From NCBI GenBank assembly GCA_964450305.1, contig CAYVFB010000008.1, positions 1 through 64,000 of the forward strand: DNA of 64,000 nt, in the 5' to 3' direction. Positions 1 to 8,501 of this stretch are shown here, piece by piece; within the stretch, counting starts at the first letter, position 1; the number at the start of each line of letters is the position of its first letter. The position numbers and the translations under genes are program-made. Source of the stretch: JAAYJG01 sp964450305. GTDB taxonomy: Bacteria > Bacillota > Clostridia > DSM-8532. The notes beneath the pieces are model-generated. The model ran no database searches. It saw only the letters and a program-made list of their open reading frames with translations, and was not told the origin of the DNA.

Positions 1-10
1 AAACACCCAG

Positions 11-58
11 ACAGGCCCTGCGAATTGTTTTCTAGAGCTACCTGTGAACAGTAACAAG
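11..58. repeat. dispersed intergenic repeat, copy 1
   Basis: Non-coding start of the window. The stretch from the ACAGGCCCTGCGAAT block to the CTGTGAACAGTAACAAG block recurs in degenerate or partial form at 55231-55270, 58157-58176 and, inverted, 53782-53796. A further 15-bp block, TTTCGAGTTCATGCA at 88-102, recurs at 45317-45331. All copies are intergenic. No function is assigned. Confidence 0.5.
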
Positions 59-177
59 TCATTGAGATGCATAAAGATTCATGATAGTTTCGAGTTCATG
101 CAGTGAAATCAATTACATTGCATTTTAGTAATAAATGCGATAGACTTTTTTTACAAATGCAATGGAGGTTGAACTTC

Positions 178-2253
178 TTGGACAGGGATCAGATAAACCC
201 GATGCTGGCCAACAATGTTCTGTCGGTAGCACAGGTTGGCAAAGCCCGTGCACAGAAGCTAAGCAAGCTTGGGATTCATACAATTGGTGATCTTGTTACT
301 TATTATCCCAGAGATTATGAGGACAGGAATCTGGAAAAAAGAGTGGATGAGCTGGAAGATGGCGATGAATGCGCCGTCACCCTGCAAATCCTTTCCGATA
401 TCGTTTTAAGCCGTCCCAGACGTTCCCTTCGCATTTACAAGACCACAGGCCGTGATGACACCGGCATTGTCACACTCACCTGGTTTAACCAGGACTATAT
501 TAAAGATTACATCCGCAAGGGTATGGTTTATGTTTTTTTCGGCAAGGTCAAAAAACGGGGCTCCCATATCGAAATGACAAACCCCATATATGAACAGGCC
601 GAAGCCATCCGCAAAAAAACCACGGGAATTCAGCCCGTATATCCATTAACTGAAGGGATCACCCAAACCTATCTTCGGATGATCGTCAACAATGCACAAC
701 AAATGGTAGGTGGAAAGATTTCGGATATCCTTCCGGAGGAATTAAGAAAGCAATATTCACTGGCCGAGATCAATTACTCGCTGGAAAAAATTCATTTCCC
801 ACTGAATACGGAAGAGGCAGCAAAGGCCAGAAGGCGTCTTGTTTTTGAAGAGCTGCTGATGCTACAGCTTGGGCTAATAAATTTAAAGAACACGCAGATC
901 AAAGTATCGGGAATCAAGTTTGAAAAAAAGGCTGAAATATCGCAATTTGTGAACAAGCTTCCCTTTAAGCTAACCAATGCACAAACCAGGGTTTATCAGG
1001 AAATTGAAGCGGATATGACTGAACAAAAGCAGATGAACAGGCTTGTTCAAGGTGATGTGGGCTCCGGCAAAACTATCGTTGCGGTGATGGCTATCCTGCT
1101 GGCTGCACTAAATGGTTACCAATCGGCATTTATGGTGCCAACTGAAATTCTTGCCGAACAGCATTATCAAAGCGTCGTTCCCCTGCTTCAGGGCTATGGG
1201 GTTAGGACTGTACTGTTAACCGGCAGTGTTTCAAAAAAGGAAAAGGAACGGATTAAGGAATGCATACTCAACAAGGAATTTGATCTGGTCATCGGAACCC
1301 ACGCCCTTTTGCAGGAAGATGTTGGTTTTTCGAACCTTGGCCTGATTGTAACCGATGAGCAGCACCGCTTCGGTGTAAAGCAAAGGGCTGTTCTTTCTGC
1401 CAAATCAAACCCGGATATCCTGGTCATGACCGCTACACCCATCCCCAGAACCCTGGCACTGATCCTCTATGGTGACCTGGACATCTCGATCATTGACGAA
1501 CTGCCGCCCAACCGCAAGCCCATTGAAACTTATGCGGTTACCGAAGCCATGCGTCAAAGAATAAACAACTTTATTCGCAAGAAGGTTGCGGAAGGGCGAC
1601 AGGCTTACATTATCTGTCCGCTGGTGGAAGAATCTGAAGCCATCGAGGCGGAAGCAGCCATGTCCCTGGCAGAAAAATTAAGGGAAACCGATTTGAAAGG
1701 CTTATCCATCGGCTTGATCCACGGAAAGATGAAGTGGAAGGAAAAAGAAAAGGTGATGCGGGAGTTCTCCGCCGGAAAACTGAATGTATTGGTGTCCACC
1801 ACCGTTGTTGAGGTTGGGGTGAATGTTCCCAACGCCAGCGTGATGGTGGTTGAAAACGCGGAAAGGTTTGGACTTGCTCAGCTGCACCAGCTTCGTGGGC
1901 GTGTTGGCAGGGGAGAATTCCAATCTTACTGCATTCTGTTCTGCCAAAGCCAGACCGAAATCGCAAAAAAACGGATGCAGATCATGACTACCTATTCCGA
2001 CGGCTTCAAATTGTCGGAAAAAGACATGGAGCTCAGAGGCCCGGGGGACATCTTTGGGATTCGCCAGCATGGGCTTCCGGAGTTTAAAATCGCCAACCTC
2101 TATCAGGATATGGAAATCCTGAAGGAAGCCCAGGTCGCAGCTTCAGACATTATCAGGCATCAGAAGCTATCGGGAAGGGAAGATTATAAAAGGCTGCAGC
2201 TTCAGCTGTTAAACCAGTTCCAGCAAAAGATGCAGGAAGTGGCGCTGAATTAA
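178..2253 (+). CDS. recG: ATP-dependent DNA helicase RecG
   Basis: RecG is a superfamily 2 helicase that remodels stalled replication forks and branch-migrates Holliday junctions. From the TTG at 178 the protein is 691 residues, the usual size. This start is chosen because TGGAGG at 163-168 sits nine bases upstream; the GTG at 103 and ATG at 160 lack a site. An OB-fold wedge domain comes first, then Walker A GDVGSGKT near residue 292, the DEQH box near 393, TATPIPRT, and a C-terminal helicase domain with QLRGRVGRG. It begins a tight co-directional run with rsmD and coaD, an order common in Firmicutes. Confidence 0.97.
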   Translation: MDRDQINPMLANNVLSVAQVGKARAQKLSKLGIHTIGDLVTYYPRDYEDRNLEKRVDELEDGDECAVTLQILSDIVLSRPRRSLRIYKTTGRDDTGIVTLTWFNQDYIKDYIRKGMVYVFFGKVKKRGSHIEMTNPIYEQAEAIRKKTTGIQPVYPLTEGITQTYLRMIVNNAQQMVGGKISDILPEELRKQYSLAEINYSLEKIHFPLNTEEAAKARRRLVFEELLMLQLGLINLKNTQIKVSGIKFEKKAEISQFVNKLPFKLTNAQTRVYQEIEADMTEQKQMNRLVQGDVGSGKTIVAVMAILLAALNGYQSAFMVPTEILAEQHYQSVVPLLQGYGVRTVLLTGSVSKKEKERIKECILNKEFDLVIGTHALLQEDVGFSNLGLIVTDEQHRFGVKQRAVLSAKSNPDILVMTATPIPRTLALILYGDLDISIIDELPPNRKPIETYAVTEAMRQRINNFIRKKVAEGRQAYIICPLVEESEAIEAEAAMSLAEKLRETDLKGLSIGLIHGKMKWKEKEKVMREFSAGKLNVLVSTTVVEVGVNVPNASVMVVENAERFGLAQLHQLRGRVGRGEFQSYCILFCQSQTEIAKKRMQIMTTYSDGFKLSEKDMELRGPGDIFGIRQHGLPEFKIANLYQDMEILKEAQVAASDIIRHQKLSGREDYKRLQLQLLNQFQQKMQEVALN

Positions 2254-2271
2254 AGCCGCAAATTGGGAGGA

Positions 2272-2859
2272 ATGTATATTATACGCGTGATTGCAGGCCA
2301 GGCCCGGGGGATGAAGCTGAAAACTCCCAGGGGTACGAACACAAGGCCTACGGTAGACAGGGTGAAGGAATCGTTGTTCAATATTCTTCAACCTTACCTT
2401 GACGGAAGCAGGGTTCTGGATTTGTTCTCGGGCACGGGAGCGTTGGCGATCGAAGCCTTAAGCCGTGGAGCCATATCCGCGGTTCTTGTCGATGCGGACA
2501 GGTCATGCTGCGAAATTATCCGGGATAATCTTCAGCATACGGGCTTAAAAAAAAACGCGGTGGTATACTGCCGCAAAGCTTCAGCGGCCGTTTTAGACCT
2601 TGGGCAAAATGGCAACCAGTTTGACATTGTTTTTATGGATCCCCCGTACATTCAGAATTTTATCCAAGAAACACTACAACTTTTAATGGATAATGATATA
2701 ATAGTGGATGGTGGCATGGTTGTTGCCGAGCATCATCGGCAGGAATCCGTCCCCGAGACGCTGGGGTGTCTGGTGAAAGCCAGAACACAGGCTTATGGTG
2801 AAACCTGCATTTCGATCTTTGTGCGGGAAAACAGCCCGTATATTTCCGCCGAACCCTGA
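2272..2859 (+). CDS. rsmD: 16S rRNA (guanine-N2)-methyltransferase RsmD
   Basis: Predicted to methylate N2 of G966 (E. coli numbering) in 16S rRNA using S-adenosylmethionine. The SAM-binding loop reads LDLFSGTGALAIEAL and the catalytic motif DPPY is present, as in the RsmD/COG0742 family. The start is ambiguous: ATG 2272 directly abuts the GGGAGGA site (2265-2271), TTG 2263 lies before it, and GTG 2287 is 16 bases away. Relatives usually begin with M-R-V-I-x-G, which would put the start at the non-canonical ATT 2278 or ATA 2281, or at GTG 2287. From ATG 2272 it is 195 residues. The gene follows recG by 18 bases and is likely in one operon with it. Confidence 0.93.
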   Translation: MYIIRVIAGQARGMKLKTPRGTNTRPTVDRVKESLFNILQPYLDGSRVLDLFSGTGALAIEALSRGAISAVLVDADRSCCEIIRDNLQHTGLKKNAVVYCRKASAAVLDLGQNGNQFDIVFMDPPYIQNFIQETLQLLMDNDIIVDGGMVVAEHHRQESVPETLGCLVKARTQAYGETCISIFVRENSPYISAEP

Positions 2860-2997
2860 TATTTTGTCAATGGTGCAGGTGCTTTAACCTTTGTGCCAGT
2901 ACTTTAAAGCTTTTCCGGGCTGGCTTCCGGGTGAACCATAGGGCGGGGCGCGAAAGAAAAAATGTTTTTCCGAAAAATCGGAAGGAGATGATCATCT

Positions 2998-3486
2998 TTG
3001 CGGATATTTGTATATCCCGGCAGTTTTGATCCTGTTACCAACGGACATCTGGACATTATTGACAGAGCCTCCAAAATATGTGATGCCCTTGTGGTGGCGG
3101 TCCTGGTGAACCGCACCAAAACACCTGTTTTCTCAATGGAAGAACGCATCTCATTTCTGAATGAGGTACTGGGTGACCGCTCCAATATTCGGGTTCTCCC
3201 ATTCTCAGGCCTTCTGGTCGATTTTGTGAAGGAACAGAAGGCTACCACCGTCATCAAAGGCCTCAGAGCGGTTTCTGACTTTGAATATGAGTTTCAGATG
3301 GCTCTGTTAAATAAAAACCTGAACCCGGAAATTGAAACACTTTTTATGATGACCAACATCCGTTATTCTTATCTCAGTTCCAGCGCGGTCAGAGAGCTTG
3401 CAAGCTACGGCGGCAACATCCGCGATCTGGTTCCGGAGGCGATAGTGGATAAAATTTACAAAAAATATAATCAAAATAAGCCTTGA
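2998..3486 (+). CDS. coaD: phosphopantetheine adenylyltransferase
   Basis: Catalyses the fourth step of coenzyme A synthesis: 4'-phosphopantetheine plus ATP gives dephospho-CoA plus pyrophosphate. The 162-residue length is standard. The nucleotidyltransferase motif is visible as GSFDPVTNGHLDI near the N-terminus, and the second motif as YLSSSAVRELA. The start is a TTG with AAGGAG at 2982-2987. It follows rsmD, the usual Firmicutes order, with a 138-base gap in which no clear terminator is seen. Confidence 0.97.
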   Translation: MRIFVYPGSFDPVTNGHLDIIDRASKICDALVVAVLVNRTKTPVFSMEERISFLNEVLGDRSNIRVLPFSGLLVDFVKEQKATTVIKGLRAVSDFEYEFQMALLNKNLNPEIETLFMMTNIRYSYLSSSAVRELASYGGNIRDLVPEAIVDKIYKKYNQNKP

Positions 3487-3576
3487 TATGAAAAAACACA
3501 TGCGTTTGTCCCGGAGAACAAATTCGTGTTTTTCACACGAAAAACAAGACCATGAATTTTACCAGGGGGAAAAGGA

Positions 3577-4014
3577 ATGGAAATTTTAGCTGTTTTGGAA
3601 ACACTGGAAGATGCCATCGAGAAAGCGATATCCGTGCCGTTTACCGGGAAATGCCTGGTAAACCGGGAAGAGGTTCTGGAAATCCTTCAGGACATCCGCC
3701 TGAAGCTTCCTGATGACTTGAAGCAGGCAAAGTGGGTCAGCGAGGAACGCTCCCGCATCCTTGCCGAGGCCCAGCAGGAAGCAGATAATATTCTAAACGG
3801 AGCAGAGGGTAAGATCGCGTCCATGGTCGATGAACATGAAATCTGCCGAAAAGCGTATGAGCAGGCAGAGGTCATCATCACAAACGCAAAGAAAAATGCG
3901 CGTGAAATCCGTTTGGGTACCAGAGAGTATGCCGACAACATCCTGAACAAGGTGGAAGAAATTCTGGAGGATACGCTGGATGTCATCAAGGTGAACCGCA
4001 ATGAATTGAAATGA
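3577..4014 (+). CDS. coiled-coil protein, function unknown
   Basis: A 145-residue, highly charged and mostly helical protein. Residues 55-120 are rich in alternating Glu/Lys/Ala (EERSRILAEAQQEADNIL and similar), resembling the V/F-type ATPase stalk or DivIVA-like coiled coils. Conserved clostridial proteins next to coaD/ylbJ have this shape and are often labelled ATPase-like. No membrane segment or signal peptide is seen, and nothing shows a link to an ATPase. The start ATG has GGGGGAAAAGGA just upstream. It ends one base before the convergent ylbJ stop codon. Confidence 0.75.
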   Translation: MEILAVLETLEDAIEKAISVPFTGKCLVNREEVLEILQDIRLKLPDDLKQAKWVSEERSRILAEAQQEADNILNGAEGKIASMVDEHEICRKAYEQAEVIITNAKKNAREIRLGTREYADNILNKVEEILEDTLDVIKVNRNELK

Positions 4015-4015
4015 T

Positions 4016-5152
4016 TCACTCCCGGCTTTTTCGGGACGGTTGCTTGTAAATCAGGATGATCATACAGGCAATCAGCGCAACGATATATACCAATATCAGT
4101 ATTTTAACGAGCACCTCTCCAAAATGAACAGAAGCACTTGTCATGACAGGGATGGCTTCGTTCGCAAGAAAAAGGCCCGTATAAACCAGAGCCAGCGCTC
4201 CGTGGACCAGCTTTCCCCAAAAGTATTCTTTCAGCTTTAAATCTGCCGGGCAGAGGCCTGCTACCTGTGTATGCACCGAGAAGCCCCCAAACCCGCAAAG
4301 AAATGACGTTAACAAAGCTTTCAGATAACGCGGTATTCCGGCGGATGTGCTTAATAAATACAGTCCGTAAGTGACTTCAAGGCTTCCCGCCACAAACACC
4401 TTCACACCTTCCGCCAGTACATTGATCTGACGGGGTGCGGGCAAATTGCCGAAAACCAGGAAAAGTCCTGCTGTTTCAAGGATCTGAACCAATACTGCAA
4501 AAAATATGATGGTTCCACAAATCTGCAGCAACACCTTTATTGCGTCAAGTATTGCATCGGTGAGCATATGGCCGTTTATGGCCACCCTCGTTTCAACGTT
4601 GATATTCTTTATTGCTTCCTTACCATACCCGTGCAGCCTGGAAATCAGTCCATAAACGATTCCAACGCTGATACTGGCTAAAAGGTGGCAAACCAGAAAC
4701 ACAATGCCCAGCCTGGGGCTGTTAAAAAAGCCTGTTCCCACTGACCCCACAATAAACAAAGGCCCTGAATTGTTACAGAAAGCGAGAAGCCGCTGGGCTT
4801 CATCTTTTGTCAGCAGTCCGTTTTCATACAGATCCGCTGTATATTTAGCACCAGCCGGATAACCGCTGAACCATCCGGTTATCAGCGGAAAGGCAGCCTG
4901 TCCCGGAAGATTGAAGAGGGGCTTGATGAGGGGCTTGAAAAGTCGGCTTATGGCGTGGATGGCACCTGTTTTCAATATCAGCCTTGATACCACAAAGAAC
5001 GGAAGCAATGAAGGAATGATGATATTCAGGCATAGATCCACTGCTTTCTTACCGGAGATCAGCACATTTTCGGGATCAATCAGCAATAGCGCGAAGAAAC
5101 CCAACAAAAGTCCAGCCATCAAGTATGTACGTGCGCTCTTTATTTTTACCAT
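4016..5152 (-). CDS. ylbJ: sporulation integral membrane protein YlbJ-like
   Basis: YlbJ is a polytopic membrane protein of the nucleoside-recognition (Gate) fold, needed for spore cortex formation in Bacillus subtilis. The 378-residue product has about nine hydrophobic segments and the family signatures IIIPSLLPFFV, GWFSGYPAGAK and CGFGGFSVH. An upstream in-frame start at 5263 exists, but the ATG at 5152 has a GGGAGA site seven bases away and starts directly before the first helix. It is convergent with the coiled-coil gene, with one base between the stops. Its presence suggests a spore former. Confidence 0.9.
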   Translation of the reverse strand: MVKIKSARTYLMAGLLLGFFALLLIDPENVLISGKKAVDLCLNIIIPSLLPFFVVSRLILKTGAIHAISRLFKPLIKPLFNLPGQAAFPLITGWFSGYPAGAKYTADLYENGLLTKDEAQRLLAFCNNSGPLFIVGSVGTGFFNSPRLGIVFLVCHLLASISVGIVYGLISRLHGYGKEAIKNINVETRVAINGHMLTDAILDAIKVLLQICGTIIFFAVLVQILETAGLFLVFGNLPAPRQINVLAEGVKVFVAGSLEVTYGLYLLSTSAGIPRYLKALLTSFLCGFGGFSVHTQVAGLCPADLKLKEYFWGKLVHGALALVYTGLFLANEAIPVMTSASVHFGEVLVKILILVYIVALIACMIILIYKQPSRKSRE

Positions 5153-5308
5153 AGCATTTCTCCCGAATGGATTAGATTTCCGCAAAACAAAGCAACAGCT
5201 TGTTCCCGATATATTACTATATGGCGGCGAATAGAATATAATAACCACAGCGGTTGCAGCCACCCCGTTGTTTTTTCACACGCCGCAGTATGCATCACAA
5301 CTGCGATA

Positions 5309-5317
5309 TGATATAAT
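5309..5317 (+). promoter_or_regulatory. extended -10 promoter upstream of the Asp23 operon
   Basis: TGATATAAT is a perfect extended -10. No strong -35 is visible. It lies about 110 bases before the Asp23 start and points towards the operon, so it is the likely housekeeping-sigma promoter. Confidence 0.5.
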
Positions 5318-5425
5318 AAAGGACATGTTGGCAGTAATTGCTGCCTGAAAAGTGCTGTCCGGTAATGACCGCATACTCTTGAAATTCATAAGGCCGTTTG
5401 CGGTTACGGTAGAATGGAGGTTGTC

Positions 5426-5890
5426 ATGTCTGAACCAAAGAACGCAAATAAGGCGCCTAATCAGCCTGAACAGGCGAAAGAGCAATTTATTACCGAACGG
5501 GAAGAAATGGGCGAAATCCGCATTTCCAGCGAGGTTGTATCGGTAATTGCCAGTAATGCGGCGATGGAGGTTGAAGGCATTGCAAGCCTTGGCGGGGGAA
5601 TTGCCGGGAACATTTCCCAGGTTCTCGGAAGAAAAAACCCATTTCGGGGAATTAAAGTAGAGGTCACTGAAAACCGCGAGGTAAACCTGGATCTGCACAT
5701 TGTTGTGGAATACGGGGCACGCATTCCGGATGTCGCCTGGAAGATCCAGGAGCGCATCAAGCATAATGTAGAATTGATGACCGGGCTTCATGTGCTGGAA
5801 ATCAATATTCATGTGCAGGGGGTCAGCTTCGAAAAGGAACCAAAAAAATTTGAGCCTGCGGGGCCTGCCGGGGAGATGAATCAGGAATAA
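5426..5890 (+). CDS. Asp23/Gls24 family envelope stress protein
   Basis: A 154-residue member of the Asp23/Gls24 (DUF322) family: small alkaline-shock proteins attached to the inside of the membrane, several copies of which occur in Clostridia. The family core is recognisable from GEIRISSEVVSVIASNAA through EGIASLGGG to VWKIQERIKHNVE-like sequence and the closing INIHVQGV. The ATG at 5426 is preferred over 5414 because GGAGG at 5416-5420 lies between them. It starts a three-gene run with the DUF5685 gene (12-base gap) and a J-protein. Exact role unknown. Confidence 0.9.
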   Translation: MSEPKNANKAPNQPEQAKEQFITEREEMGEIRISSEVVSVIASNAAMEVEGIASLGGGIAGNISQVLGRKNPFRGIKVEVTENREVNLDLHIVVEYGARIPDVAWKIQERIKHNVELMTGLHVLEINIHVQGVSFEKEPKKFEPAGPAGEMNQE

Positions 5891-5902
5891 AGCGGGGGAG
5901 AT

Positions 5903-6784
5903 ATGTTCGGATACATCACGCCGGATAAGCCGGAACTGAAAATGTGGGAGTATGAAGTGTTCCGGGCCTATTATTGCGGTGTTTGCAAGGCCATTGCAAA
6001 ACAGGCCGGACATCTCGGCCGGGTCATTTTAAGCTATGATACGGCTTTTTTGGCATTGCTTCTGGATTCTCTGCAGCCGGAGCCTATTCAGGGCGCCCGG
6101 AAAAGGTGCTTTGTACACCCTGTGAAAAAGAGGCTGATGATAACCGGTAATGCAGCTGTAGGGTATGCATCAGACATAAATATTCTGCTTGCGTATTATA
6201 ACCTGAGGGATAAATGGCAGGATGAGAAAAATCTGGTCGGGCCTGCCGGCATGCTGGTATTGCGCAAAGGCTTCAATCGTGTGAAAAAGAAATACCCCAA
6301 GCTTGCTCAGGATATTCACAATGAATTGGTGAGCCTTCAAAAGCTGGAGCAACAAAAATGTGAGCAGATTGATGAAGCAAGCGAGCCCTTTGCCGGGATC
6401 ATGAAAAGTATTTTTGGCTTTTATGCCAAAGACACAGTTGCGAAGGAAGCGTTGGAATGGATAGGCTTTAATCTTGGCAAATGGGTTTATTTGTTGGATG
6501 CATATGACGATATTGAGGATAATATAAAAAGCGGATCCTACAATCCGTTACTAACGCAATTCCAATATGAAAAAAAGGAAGATATTCAATCCTTCAAAAA
6601 CAGGATCAGGGAGAAAACAGAGTTTATTCTGGTCTATTCGCTCAGCGAAATGGAAAAAGCCTTCTCCTTGCTGGAGCCTCAAAAGAATCAGGGAATATTG
6701 GAAAATATTGTTTATCAGGGGCTTCTGGTGAGGACCAGGAGTGTGTTGAAGATAGGAGCAGGTTGTCATGAGAAATCCATATGA
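5903..6784 (+). CDS. DUF5685 family protein
   Basis: A 293-residue protein matching DUF5685 by its N-terminal MFGYITPDKPELKMWEYE block, the CGVCKAI cysteine pair, and LLDAYDDIEDNIKSGSYNPL in the second half. The last block, an aspartate-rich helix, looks superficially like the D-D-x-x-D region of helical prenyl synthases, but no activity is known. Clostridial members are often next to J-domain genes, and here the J-protein gene overlaps its 3' end by 17 bases, implying coupled translation and possibly a shared role. GGGGGAG precedes the start. Confidence 0.8.
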   Translation: MFGYITPDKPELKMWEYEVFRAYYCGVCKAIAKQAGHLGRVILSYDTAFLALLLDSLQPEPIQGARKRCFVHPVKKRLMITGNAAVGYASDINILLAYYNLRDKWQDEKNLVGPAGMLVLRKGFNRVKKKYPKLAQDIHNELVSLQKLEQQKCEQIDEASEPFAGIMKSIFGFYAKDTVAKEALEWIGFNLGKWVYLLDAYDDIEDNIKSGSYNPLLTQFQYEKKEDIQSFKNRIREKTEFILVYSLSEMEKAFSLLEPQKNQGILENIVYQGLLVRTRSVLKIGAGCHEKSI

Positions 6785-7529
6785 AGTACTGGGATTGAAA
6801 GATGGTGCAAGTTTAGAGGAAATTAAAAAGGCCTACCGGGATCTCGTCAAGAAATATCATCCCGACAGGTATATGGATAATCCTCTTTCAGATTTGGCTG
6901 AAGAAAAGCTTCGTGAAGTGAATGAGGCTTATGATACGTTGATCAAAAACGCCGGGAACTCGTATTCCCAGCAAAGTTCCTATCAACAGCAGCGCCAACA
7001 GCAACAGCGTCAGCAGCAACAACGCCAGCAGCAACAGCAACAACGTCAACAGCAACAACAGCAACAACAGCAGCAACAGCAGCAACAGCAATATCAGTAC
7101 CAGCAGCAGCAGAGGCAAAACACCGGTCCGCAAACGAACTATAGTTATGCCGATGAAAACGAAAAGTATTATCAGATAAAAATGATGATCCAGAATGGGA
7201 ATTTTTATCAAGCCCAGCAAATGCTCGATTCAATCCAAAACAAGGGCGCTCAGTGGAATTATCTGCAGGGGTTGCTGTTTTTAAGACGCGGCTGGTATGA
7301 CAGAGCCAATGTGCTTTTACGCAAAGCGGCTGAAATGGAACCAAACAACATGGAATATCGAGATACGTTAAGCCGTGTAAACAACCAGTACAAAGGGTAC
7401 CAGCACAATCCCCAGTTCTACAGAGGCGGGTATCGCCGGGATCCTGACATGTGCCAGATATGCAGTACTCTTTGGTGTGCCGACAGTCTGTGTGAATGCT
7501 GCGGTGGCGACTTAATCGGCTGCTGTTAG
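6768..7529 (+). CDS. J-domain protein with long glutamine-rich linker
   Basis: Residues 1-60 form a J-domain with the essential HPD tripeptide in KKYHPDRY, so the protein should stimulate an Hsp70/DnaK ATPase. Residues 67-122 are almost only Gln, with scattered Arg and Tyr, encoded by a mixed CAG/CAA tract. This is followed by a TPR-like helical region (about 135-205) and a cysteine-rich tail, DMCQICSTLWCADSLCECCGG, that may bind zinc. It lacks the DnaJ Gly/Phe and CXXCXGXG regions, so it is not canonical DnaJ. It is translated from within the end of the DUF5685 gene. Confidence 0.88.
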   Translation: MRNPYEVLGLKDGASLEEIKKAYRDLVKKYHPDRYMDNPLSDLAEEKLREVNEAYDTLIKNAGNSYSQQSSYQQQRQQQQRQQQQRQQQQQQRQQQQQQQQQQQQQQQYQYQQQQRQNTGPQTNYSYADENEKYYQIKMMIQNGNFYQAQQMLDSIQNKGAQWNYLQGLLFLRRGWYDRANVLLRKAAEMEPNNMEYRDTLSRVNNQYKGYQHNPQFYRGGYRRDPDMCQICSTLWCADSLCECCGGDLIGCC

Positions 7530-7623
7530 CCAGGTTCCGGGGAAGGCTCTTGCCTCAAAGCTGTATCCATTGCAACTTTGTAATCCCGGACTGGAATGAA
7601 CTAATGGTTCGCATGGGAGAAGC

Positions 7624-8172
7624 ATGGATAAATCGAGCAAACCTAATTCAAAAAAAATAGCACTTGCAGGAATATTAACCGCCTTGGGGGCGGCAGCACT
7701 TTTCCTTGAAAACCTTATTCCCACCGGGAAGCTGGGCTTTTATGTTCTTGCCGGCTTCATTCTTTCAGTGGTGATCATGGAATGCGGCTTTTCCTTTGGG
7801 TGGCTCAGTTATGTGGCGGTCAGCATTATTGCTTTCCTCCTGGTGCCTGAAAAAACCGCAGTGCTCCCCTATGTTCTGTTTTTCGGTATTTATTCCCTGG
7901 TGAAAAGTCATATCGAGCAAGTCAACAAGCTCATCGTCGAGTGGGTGCTGAAATTCACGTTTTTTAACTTATCTTTGTTCATCATGTGGAAAATTGCTGA
8001 ACAACTGTTGGAACTGATTCCTCCAAAGCTTGTTCAGTCTCTTCCTGCCTATGGGTTGGTGCTTGTCCTCCAGGCAGCCTTCTTTGCCTTTGATTGGATT
8101 TTTACCTTCTGGACTCAGTATTACCTGAAAAAAATTTCTACCAAGATTCACAGTACAGATTCCGTACTATAG
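7624..8172 (+). CDS. small polytopic membrane protein, function unknown
   Basis: A 182-residue protein with five or six hydrophobic helices after a short basic N-terminus (MDKSSKPNSKKIALAGILTA). The layout resembles the substrate-binding S component of ECF vitamin transporters, but no binding signature is recognised, so this is only a possibility. A GGGAGAAGC site precedes the ATG. It stands alone between the J-protein and an intergenic tandem repeat that begins 18 bases after the stop. Confidence 0.65.
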   Translation: MDKSSKPNSKKIALAGILTALGAAALFLENLIPTGKLGFYVLAGFILSVVIMECGFSFGWLSYVAVSIIAFLLVPEKTAVLPYVLFFGIYSLVKSHIEQVNKLIVEWVLKFTFFNLSLFIMWKIAEQLLELIPPKLVQSLPAYGLVLVLQAAFFAFDWIFTFWTQYYLKKISTKIHSTDSVL

Positions 8173-8190
8173 CACTATTTCTATGGCAAG

Positions 8191-8370
8191 CCAGTTTTTC
8201 TGCCCCCATAGCAAAGTTTCCTGCTCTGTACCACAGTTTCAGCCGTCATAACATAGCTTCCCGCTCCGTACCCCAGTTTCTGCCCCATACCGAAGCTTCC
8301 TCTTTCAGCACCCCAGTTTCTGCCACCATTGCAAAGCTTCCCCCTTTAGCGCCAGTCTCATTGCTCTAGA
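8191..8370. repeat. 40-bp tandem repeat array, about 4.5 units
   Basis: Units run 8191-8230, 8231-8270, 8271-8310 and 8311-8350, with a partial fifth to about 8370. Each starts CC(C/A)CAGTTTC and has AGYTTCC in its second half, so an AG(T/C)TTC core appears every 20 bp: a nested 20/40-bp period. Units are degenerate. The array fills much of the gap between the membrane protein and the amidase. The open frame across it (8094-8369) is the repeat being read through, not a gene. Confidence 0.85.
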
Positions 8371-8501
8371 ACCATGTTAAGTTAACATAACATTTCCGTT
8401 AAGAGTTTTGTATTTCCGTTACAGTTCCATGAATACGCTTGTATTCCCGAATAAATTATGTAAACATAGAACTGTCACTATCTGTACAGGAGGCAACTGT
8501 A

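Noticed and set aside
5276..6013. 245-codon minus-strand open frame
   Set aside because: Fully antisense to the Asp23/Gls24 gene, which has clear family motifs; the frame has no recognisable domain or ribosome site.
6888..7220. Leucine-rich minus-strand frame of 110 codons
   Set aside because: Antisense reading of the CAG/CAA tract of the J-protein gives poly-Leu; an artefact of the repeat.
8094..8369. 91-codon frame across the 40-bp repeats
   Set aside because: It overlaps the end of the membrane protein gene and simply translates the repeat; no start site.
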